DNA from: Daphnia pulex
Lineage: Eukaryota; Arthropoda; Branchiopoda; Diplostraca; Daphniidae
NCBI RefSeq assembly: GCF_021134715.1
Contig: NC_060017.1
Span: forward strand, 7,998,001 to 8,062,000
Direction of reading: 5' to 3'
Length of the DNA stretch: 64,000 nucleotides
The notes under the pieces were generated by a model. The model was given only the letters and a program-made list of their open reading frames with translations. It had not been told where the DNA came from and did not search any database. How positions within the stretch are numbered: the stretch's first letter is position 1; each line of letters starts with the position of its first letter. The position numbers and the translations under genes were made by a program. Shown here one piece after another: positions 51,441-64,000 of this stretch.

Positions 51441-51962
51441 ATGAAAATCATTGTAAAGCCTCTCACTGAAAAGGAATTCGAAGTCGAGGTCAATATAATT
51501 CTTTAATATGATCTTTTTAACTTTAAAATTTAACTGGTGTTCATTTTTAGGTGAATCCAGAATGTAATGTCGAACACTTGAAACAGTTGATTGAAAGAAG
51601 ATGCAATATGCCAGGAGTTCAGCAGCAGAGACTAGTTCATCTAGGAAAAACGCTTACAGGTCAGAAATGTTGTAAAACACATGTCAAACTGTTTCTAACC
51701 TGTTGATTTAACAGATGGTTCTTCACTCTCAACATACAAACTTGCCGAGGGCTCTAAAATTCACCTCTTTACCAAGAAAATTGAAGAGGCTGGGACCAAG
51801 CGCAGTGGTTTGGATATAGCACTCTTCAATGCATTGAAGAGTCATCTAACAAAGGAAGAAATCGATAAAGTGATAATTGAATTCAACAAAGAATTACAAA
51901 CAGCATTCACAAACTATAGTCTGGATGACATTGAACGATTGGCTGTCAATCTGTTGAGATAA
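51441..51962 (+). CDS. Ubiquitin-like protein 4 (GET5 homologue), 134 aa
   Basis: Three exons, 51441-51488, 51551-51659 and 51715-51962, with introns of 62 and 55 bases, GT-AG and in phase. UBL4A works in the BAG6-GET4 complex that hands tail-anchored membrane proteins to GET3/TRC40 and supports quality control of mislocalised proteins. Residues 1 to about 72 are a ubiquitin fold: MKIIVKPLTEKEFEVEVNPE start, QLIERRCNMPGVQQQRLVHLGKTL (the usual I/L44-face region), then SLSTYKLAEGSKIHLFTKK. The C-terminal TUGS/BAG6-tethering helix ends with SLDDIERLAVNLLR, matching the mammalian TLDDIERLA block. The protein stops there, whereas human UBL4A (157 aa) runs on about 20 residues. There is no terminal GG, as expected for a non-conjugated family member. 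Poly(A) signal AATAAA at 52013-52018. Confidence 0.88.
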
Positions 51963-52012
51963 ATTCTTCTCATTTCCAACCTATTTCTATTCAATTTAAT
52001 GGACTAATAATT

Positions 52013-52018
52013 AATAAA
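52013..52018 (+). terminator. Poly(A) signal of UBL4
   Basis: AATAAA 51 bases past the UBL4 stop codon, canonical hexamer. Confidence 0.6.
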
Positions 52019-53444
52019 TACTTTTTGTGATGCTAAAGCCTCATTTTAAATTTGATTTAGAGACATAATATTTATATCTTTCTTGAATAATAAGTTAAAT
52101 TACATATAAAATGTTAGCTTTTGTGCTTTTGTGCGTTTGTGCCTTTGTGCGTTTTTTGTTAGGATAGAATAATATTTAGATAGAATTTAATGAGGCCAAT
52201 GGGCGCTAGGCCGCTACCCACTAGTAGTAATTTGTTAACGGTAAATCATTTGATTTTGCAGTACTAAAAAATTGAGTTCAATGCGTTTCTGTGTCAAGCC
52301 CACGGGCTGTGCCATATTTCACGGGAATTCGATGGGCGTCGTAATATAATAGGCAACCGAAACAGCTCAGTAATCCGCACATTGCAAAGGATTTGTAAAA
52401 TTAATAACATTAAGTTAAAGCTAACTGCATTATTGCATTACACAGGCTACAGGCATAATTTACATTTTTATATTTACAGATTATAAAATTAACTGCAGGA
52501 ATATTATGTTTGGTTTATTTTTAGTAAAAGGCCACCATTTTCCGGTAGGTATTTTTTTTCCCGCAGGCTTTCGCTTTCCTTTTATCAGGTTTTTTTTCTG
52601 AAACGGGAGAAAAATTGCCAATTGCTGGCCAATTGTGATAGGGAGGAAAGTTGTCCCCAATAGATGGCAATATTTGTCTCCCGGCTTTGGTATCGATTCC
52701 CATTCCCAGATGGCTTCAGGGACTTCACAATTTTTTTTTTGCGCGGTACCCACTGTATGTTTCTACAATAAATTCTGTACCCAACCTATCGAAAGAAATC
52801 CCGCGTTGAGTGGAGGTAAAACAAAAGCTTTCATATAGCGACGGCGAGGACGATCCCAATTCACCCACGAAGATACTGCTACGACGCCGCTACCTACCAA
52901 ACTGATTCCCGAGCCTTCATGTATTGCAAATCCTTGAAGAAAGAATTCCGCTGCGGACAAAACAAGACGCAGCCTGCCCTGTATTCAAGCAAGATCAAAA
53001 TCTGACATTTCTTTCGCTATTCCGTTTTATTTTTATTTTTTGTAGATCCAGTGTGTGCGATTTCGATGTGTAAATTTTGTATTTATTGTATGAATACAAA
53101 ATTTGTTATTAAATATTTAGTTTTTGTGTTTTTTAATTCCGCGTGTTTAGCGCGTTTTAAATTATTTAACGTAATTTTATTATTTCTTGGTTTTTTTAAC
53201 TTAACAACTAGCTAGAGTCATATGATTAGTTCATATTAACAAAGTTCATTTATCCAAATAAACTTTTTTTTATTAAATTTCCCTTAGATATTAGCATTAT
53301 TAGTGCTCAAAGAGCCCTACATTTAAACGTAAACTGACAGGATCCTTCATGGAATTTTTGACATCCGATTAAACTAAAATAGAGAGGATATGCTCCTCTT
53401 TCTATTCTATAAATTTCGCCGGATTTTTTTTTGTTTTCCGTAGA
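52019..53444. other. No gene recognised; possible degenerate coding remnant
   Basis: AT-rich sequence. At about 52835-53003 a plus-strand frame reads TYQTDSRAFMYCKSLKKEF and stops; it looks protein-like but has no supported start or partner exon. A minus-strand 90-codon frame at 52481-52753 is unrecognised and Lys/Pro rich. The sequence just before 53445 is a good acceptor (tttccgtag), so an upstream exon of the next ORF may lie here. Confidence 0.4.
52117..52151 (+). repeat. Short tandem repeat, TTTGTGC(G/T/C) units
   Basis: Four to five imperfect copies of an 8-9-base unit (TTTTGTGC/TTTGTGCG/TTTGTGCC) just past the UBL4 poly(A) signal. Confidence 0.8.
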
Positions 53445-54137
53445 CGAGGCTGGCCCAAGCAAACCTATTAAAAAGACGCTTCGGCTCCGTGTTAAAGGGC
53501 TAGCCCCCACTCGCCAGAGTAATCGCCTTAAGGAAAGAACGGCGACCAACCCAGATAGCGCAGTAGTCGAGACACCTCCGTTAGACAATCAGACCGTAAC
53601 ACCGATGCAGGAATCATCCTCGTCTGACAACGACTACTACATCAGCCCCCTCCCGCCCACAAACGCGGGCGAGGAACAAACTTGCCCCGAGGATAAATTA
53701 GATACGACCTCTGTTCCCGTGCTAGCTCAGCCGTCTCCAAAAGTAGATGTGAAGCCGTTACCACGGTTACCACTTGTACCTCCTCCACCCCATCCCGCAG
53801 TCGATTTGAAACAACGGATAGTTCCAAAACCACCATCTGAGCCCACCAAACTCGAGCCCAGGGAATTCAAAATGGAGAAAAAGAGGCCCCAAATCCAGTC
53901 GAGAGGTCGACACAAACTTATCAACAGCATTTTCACAGTATGTATCATTATTTACGCGACGCTGGTGCTTCAAAGGAAGACGCTGCATACGGTGCAAATC
54001 TGGCTGCTAATCAGTTGCTGGGCACTCTTAGTGGCCAAACAGCCAGGCCTACGACTCCGGATGCCGCCCCAGTCTGTCCACCTGAATCGAGTCAAAGTTA
54101 TTGTAAAGATTCTGCTAGGCGACATTGTACGTTTTAG
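53445..54137 (+). pseudogene. Frame-broken ORF of unknown family
   Basis: A Pro/Thr/Lys-rich frame opens after a clear acceptor at 53444 (EAGPSKPIKKTLRLRVKGLA) and runs to about 53870-53940. From there the protein-like reading moves to the -1 frame (STQTYQQHFHSMYHYLRDAG, then SKEDAAYGANLAANQLLG) and stops at 54137. The switch lies near an A-run at about 53877-53884. Three readings are possible: an indel in a decaying gene, an unrecognised short intron, or programmed frameshifting in a gag-like retroelement protein. The heptamer there (G AAA AAG) is not a classic slippery site. No zinc knuckle, protease or polymerase motif is visible, so I cannot assign it to an element family. Confidence 0.4.
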
Positions 54138-55041
54138 GGAAACTTGTTGATGAAACAAGCCCTCCCCTCGTAAACCGAGACGTGCAGATGCCATCAGCAG
54201 CCCCCCTCGCATCTGCGAGCGGAGACCACCGCCGGAATGGCGCAGATAAAGATCAGGTGGCCGCAATAGGCGCAGAATAAGAAGTTTCCCCCTCGTTGTG
54301 ACAAACCTCCCAAGGTTGAGCAGCTATGTTAACTTTAACTTCCTCCTTTTTTTAAACTCATAAAAGTAGAGTTAGAAAGCCACTGCCTAGAGTGACCTAG
54401 AAAAACAAGTGCGCGCATTGACCCCTAGTTTCCCACGTAGACGCGCATAAAAATAGATGCCAACCCCCAGCATCCGACTAGTTAATAAATAGGCTGACAA
54501 AATAGAAAACGGGCAGTCTTTTTTCAGTTTCTGTGCCAACTTGTTGCTGCTGCTCTTCCAGCCGTGGCGTCCCTTCTTCATACCGTCCTTCTAGCATAGA
54601 TCGCCATTTTTACCCTTCTTCGCCTTCCAGTTTCCATCTGCTGTCTCCCGATCAATTGGCAAAATGCGGTAATACAATTCTTTCTCATTCATCATTAGTT
54701 CTTCTTTTTATGCGCAGAGTTTTCCTCTTATGGGAGAACTCTGACATTATTATAATAGTCGGAAGTTATTATTGAGTCAGCAACAGCAAACCATAGCTCT
54801 TTTGGCACAGGTGCCCGCCTTTATCGGGAACCAATTTTTGGCCCTAGGACCCCCGTGTGGTAATTTCCGAGTGAATTAAACGCACCACGTTTAATGTCAT
54901 TTCGAAGCGACTTTCGAAAGGTTTAGCGATCGTATGTACACGGCGTGGACCTTGTCAGTCGGTAAGGGATTGTTTCGACGTAAGTGGCTGTCTTTCGGTT
55001 GCTTCCGCTTGATTCGGTCAAACCGTAAATGTGGCTAGACA
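54138..55041. other. No firm gene
   Basis: Contains a plus-strand Ser-rich frame (about 54533-54668, PSSYRPSSIDRHFYPSS) ending at a possible donor, and a short frame after a possible acceptor at about 54760 (LLLSQQQQTIALLAQVPAFI). They look like pieces of coding sequence, but no splice combination I tried gives a continuous frame. Confidence 0.35.
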
Positions 55042-55752
55042 AACCACAAAGCTAGAGAATGCAGGACGAGAATACTTCAGAACCCACTTGAGAGTTTTCT
55101 ACGTCAAACAAATAATATTAGTTGCATTGCAAACAAATGCAATCGAAGAAACTGCTAGATTAAAAATATTTATGTGCCAAGAGATAATAACCCATACGGT
55201 ACGATAACCGTCGTGAAAAGCTTTCTATGTCAAACAAATAATATTGCAAAATGCAGATCTTTGTAACTCAATCGAGAACTGCTAGATTAAATTTGTTGAG
55301 CCAAAAAACTATACGTTACGATCACTGTCGTGAGAAGCTTTTATGTCAAACAAATAATATTGCAAAATGCAGATCGTTACAAGCAAAATTCAATCGAGAA
55401 CTGCGCTAGATCAAAAAATGTTCTGTGCCAATCAAATAATAACCTATACGGTACGATAACCGTCTTGAAAAGCTTTCTGCGCCAATCAAATAATATTGCT
55501 GAAAATCAGCTCCTCAGATTCAGTCAAAAACTGCTAGATAAATTTTTTGTGACAATCATGTATACATCGATAAGTCGATAGAAGGAAGTTGCTATGAGAC
55601 TTTAAAGCAGGTACCGAAGGAAAGATTTATGGGGAAGAATATTGAATATAATATCAAAAACCCTACGATAAAGCTGTAGAAAGGAAACGGGAGAGTCAAT
55701 TCGAAGCTTTGCATGTTGGAAAGATAAACTATTAAAGAAGGATCAATCATAT
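55042..55752 (+). repeat. Direct repeat copy A (~711 bp) with nested tandem units
   Basis: Nearly identical to 56809-57506 at an offset of 1767 bases near the left end, differing by a few substitutions and small indels (for example nine extra bases near 55558-55570). Internally it has about four diverged units of 116-137 bases, each with tacggtacgataaccgt, then gaaaagcttt, then gtcaaacaaataatatt (units placed by the last word near 55104, 55230, 55346 and 55483). The acggt/accgt pair makes a small dyad in each unit. The ends lack TG..CA and I see no target-site duplication, so a standard LTR is unlikely. Confidence 0.88.
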
Positions 55753-55853
55753 TGTAAGGATCCATCGACCGGATCACGCTACCACGTCCCTCAATCAACG
55801 CCACCACCCAACTTTATAGTCAAAATCAATTTTTTCTTTATGTTGTCTATACA

Positions 55854-56150
55854 ATGAAGTCGACTCCTTCTAGCGGACATAAAAGAAAACCTTTTTCCTT
55901 CCTTCGGCGCGTGTCCAAGAGTTTCCGAAGGCCTTTTCTAACCCCCCGAGAAAGCAAACCAACCAACGAATTGGTAATCACACAAGAGTTTGTGGACCAG
56001 CAATTAGGGACAACCACTGCGCAAGAAGGGGAATTAATTAATATAGATACAACCTCACCTCAAGACACAGGGGCGATCCCCAAGATTAAACCGACCGCTT
56101 CCATTTCCACCCCTGGTGAAAGTTCACCAGTCAGGGTTGAATTGGTGTAG
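55854..56150 (+). CDS. Unknown 98-aa basic/acidic protein between the direct repeats
   Basis: ATG at 55854 opens a frame of 98 codons. The N-terminal third is basic (KRKPFSFLRRVSKSFRRPF), the rest Thr/Glu/Pro-rich (ELVITQEFVDQQLGTTTAQE). No family is recognised. The composition is not that of a random AT-rich frame, and the position between two direct repeats suggests it belongs to the repeated unit or to an element carried by it. It could be a full small gene or the first exon of a gene that includes the next ORF. Confidence 0.35.
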   Translation: MKSTPSSGHKRKPFSFLRRVSKSFRRPFLTPRESKPTNELVITQEFVDQQLGTTTAQEGELINIDTTSPQDTGAIPKIKPTASISTPGESSPVRVELV

Positions 56151-56232
56151 TCAACTCCACCATGTTGTCAATCTCTTTTTATTTAGTTGTCGAAATGGTC
56201 GCTGTTGTTTCAGTTCGATTTTATTAGTCGAA

Positions 56233-56707
56233 ATGGAGCCTTCGCAGAAACATGCTCTTGAACTCGCTCTGCGATATTTTTATATTCCAGACGATGTTCA
56301 TCTGACTGTTACCGATCGTCTTCGTTTCGATTGGTTACTGCAGCAGCCGTTAGCGAGCTGGCAGTTCTTAACGTTGCAGGAATTCCGTTCTCGAGAATTT
56401 GTTCCTCCCAAGTCCCAACATGTGCGAGCGTATATTTGCGTAAGTTATTTTTCATGTTTTTTTGTCATGTTTGTTGCGGTGATTGTTTCTTCTTGTTTAC
56501 GAACTTATTCGTTTGTTTTATTTGTTTATTTTTTATTTTAGGCGATATCCTGGTTATGCTAGGTATCGGAAACATTTCGATATCCCGTCGGCTCGTTTCT
56601 TATGGTATTGCGAGTCGGGAGTTAATGTTTTCTTCCCCGAGGGCATCATCTTTGCTGAGGAGGAATTGGAGTTTCCCGATTTAGGCCGGCTTCACCTCGG
56701 CGACTGA
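56233..56707 (+). CDS. Unknown 120-aa protein between the direct repeats (two exons)
   Basis: Exons 56233-56429 and 56542-56707 join in phase through a GT-AG intron and give a protein reading MEPSQKHALELALRYFY..., HVRARYPGYARYRKHFDIP and ending LGRLHLGD. Aromatic and charged residues are spread as in a folded protein. The donor used is GC|gtatat; a stronger donor (gtaagt) eleven bases on would instead give an early stop after about seven codons, so the splice choice is uncertain. Family unknown. It ends about 100 bases before repeat copy B. Confidence 0.38.
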
Positions 56708-56808
56708 TATTTTTTGTAATGTGTTGATTTATTCCATCAATTCGTGTGTTTGTGTTTGAAAAATACAATACAATGTTGAATTAAAGTTTGTGTTTGCTTT
56801 TTCAGAAA

Positions 56809-57506
56809 ACCCACAAAGCTAGAGAATGCAGGACGAGAATACTTCAGAACCCTCGTGAAGAGTTTTCTACGTCAAACAAATAATATTAGTTGCATTGCAA
56901 ACAAATGCAATCGAAACTGCTAGATTAAACATATTTCTGTGCCAAGAGATAATAACCCATACGGTACGATAACCGTCGTGAAAAGCTTTCTATGTCAAAC
57001 AAATAATATTGCAAAATGCAGATCTTTGTAACTCAATCGAGAACTGCTAGATTAAATTTTTTGTGCCTAAAAACTATACGGTACGATCACTGTCGTGAGA
57101 AGCTTTTATGTCAAACAAATAATATTGCAAAATGCAGATCGTTGCAAGCAAAATTCAATCGAGAACTGCGCTAGATCAAAAAATGTTCTGTGCCAATCAA
57201 ATAATAACCTATACGGTACGATAACCGTCTTGAAAAGCTTTCTGCGCCAATCAAATAATATTGCTGAAAATCAGCTCCTCAGATTCAGTCAAAAACTGCT
57301 AGATAAATTTTTTGTGACAATCATGATAAGTCGATAGAAGGAAGTTGCTGTGAGACTTTAAAGCGGGTACCGAAGGAAAGATTTATGGGGAAGAATATTG
57401 AATACAATATCAAACACCCTACGATAACTGTAGAAAGGAAACGGGAGAGTCAATTCGAAGCTTTGCATGTTGGAAAGATAAACTATTAAAGAAGGATCAA
57501 TCATAT
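56809..57506 (+). repeat. Direct repeat copy B (~698 bp)
   Basis: Second copy of the repeat at 55042-55752, same orientation, same internal tandem units. Similarity begins at cacaaagctagagaatgcag and ends at gatcaatcatat in both copies. The near identity, with conserved length of the internal units, indicates a recent duplication or gene conversion. The 1056 bases between the copies hold two small ORFs. Confidence 0.88.
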
Positions 57507-57512
57507 CAATGG

Positions 57513-57590
57513 ATGAATATTAGAGCATACGAAACAGCTTCACATATTAGTTTCTTATGTGAAGCTGTCTCTTATACTCCAAAAATTCAT
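57513..57590. other. 78-nt hairpin of pre-miRNA size
   Basis: A perfect 13-bp stem, ACAGCTTCACATA (57534-57546) with TATGTGAAGCTGT (57556-57568), closes a 9-base loop. Pairing continues outward with mismatches and one bulge (GAGcATAcGA against TCtTATaCTC, then ATGAAT 57513-57518 against ATTCAT 57585-57590). The total stem of about 33 positions with a short terminal loop has the size and shape of a microRNA precursor; a tiny foldback element is the alternative. It sits six bases past the end of repeat copy B. Either strand would fold. Confidence 0.6.
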
Positions 57591-58299
57591 TCACCAAAAT
57601 GAACATTTCCCGGACATCGGAAATCGGTTAACCGAAAATTAGTATCCACTGTGCAGTTTTGCTTTGCAACACCGAGAAAACGGTATCTGAGATGTCCTCT
57701 ACTGCAAACTCACTTTTACCTAAACCTCTATCTCGTATTCGCTGTAGTGGTGCTCCATCAACAGCTGAATGAAGACTGACAGAAAAATGGGAAACGCAAA
57801 ATAATTTATAGGAATAAAGAGAGAAATATAAGAAAACAGAAACTAAGCCGATATTACTTGAGCGTGGAAGGCCATGGAGATAGAGCCTTGAAGGTTCACC
57901 CTGGGGATGGATGAACGGTCCGTTGACCTTACTTGTATTTGTAAAACCCTATCTTTCAATATACATTTTAAAAATATACAACCCCGAAGGGAATAATAAC
58001 TTTTGAAATTTTTCCCAACATTTGGCATTCAGAATAAGCAAGGTCAAAGCCAGGCCAGGGTCATTGTAATTAGAATTGCTTTTTTCGGAGGGAAACAGTA
58101 AATTTTCACATTATATTTAAAGTAAAAAAAAAAATAATAATAATCGTTTAGCTTGCAAACACCGTCAAATTGTTAGTTATGGTTATGAATATTTAATTTT
58201 AATTTTTCGAACAAATTTTCACTCTGCATTTGAGTACTAGAGAAGCCTCTGCTAGCCAGTTTATCGAGCGCAGTTTCGTCGCCTGCGATTTTGTGTAAG
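57591..58299. other. No gene recognised; MetAP2 upstream region
   Basis: Short frames only. The last 100 bases include the likely 5' untranslated region of MetAP2 (no intron seen before the ATG). Confidence 0.5.

Positions 58300-64000
<5,701 letters not shown>

Noticed and set aside
55330-55581. 83-codon frame repeated at 57095-57337
   Set aside because: Its second appearance is explained by the DNA direct repeat, it starts at a non-ATG codon, and it reads through the tandem units.
55042-57506. CRISPR array or LTR retrotransposon
   Set aside because: Units are about 125 bases without unique equal spacers, in a eukaryotic context; the direct repeats lack TG..CA ends and no integrase or reverse transcriptase lies between them.

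Overview
The window reads as arthropod nuclear DNA, most likely a small crustacean of the Daphnia type. This is inferred from compact multi-exon genes with GT-AG introns often only 55-110 bases long, pyrimidine-rich acceptors, and animal gene families such as a G-protein alpha subunit, TMEM30/CDC50, IQSEC, a receptor tyrosine phosphatase, UBL4 and MetAP2. No species is proven by the sequence alone. Gene spans below run from first to last recognised coding base; exon coordinates are in the evidence and were checked for splice dinucleotides and reading phase.

Layout. 1-5.3 kb: no firm gene; it holds a long inverted repeat (1579-2094). 5.3-7.8 kb, minus: a complete eight-exon gene for a G-alpha-o/i-derived protein whose nucleotide-binding boxes are largely destroyed. 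8.6-11.1 kb: a head-to-head pair, a secreted C-type-lectin-like protein (minus) and an unrecognised secreted protein (plus). 12.1-13.9 kb, minus: TMEM30A/CDC50. 14-19 kb: low-complexity sequence including the 3' side of the next gene. 19.2-26.3 kb, minus: IQSEC/Schizo-type Arf exchange factor (IQ, Sec7, PH). 26-36 kb: no coding sequence recognised. 35.9-40.8 kb, plus: an ADIP-domain coiled-coil protein (SSX2IP type). 42.1-50.4 kb, plus: a 20-exon receptor-type tyrosine phosphatase with two degenerate phosphatase domains and a tRNA-Thr gene in one intron. 51.4-52.0 kb, plus: UBL4. 53.4-57.6 kb: an accessory island with a broken ORF, two near-identical ~700-bp direct repeats built of a ~125-bp tandem unit, small ORFs between them and a miRNA-sized hairpin. 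58.3-60.3 kb, plus: methionine aminopeptidase 2 with all metal ligands. 60.3-64 kb: no gene recognised.

The genes do not form an operon. The recurring theme is signalling at membranes: a G-alpha-like scaffold, an Arf exchange factor, a flippase subunit and a receptor phosphatase. The most unusual content is two independent intact-looking genes that appear to encode pseudoenzymes: the G-alpha gene (P-loop Lys/Ser, switch I Arg/Thr and switch II Gln all lost) and the receptor phosphatase (D1 has WHS in place of WPD; D2 has Ser in place of the catalytic Cys). Both keep every exon boundary in phase, which argues for selection rather than decay.
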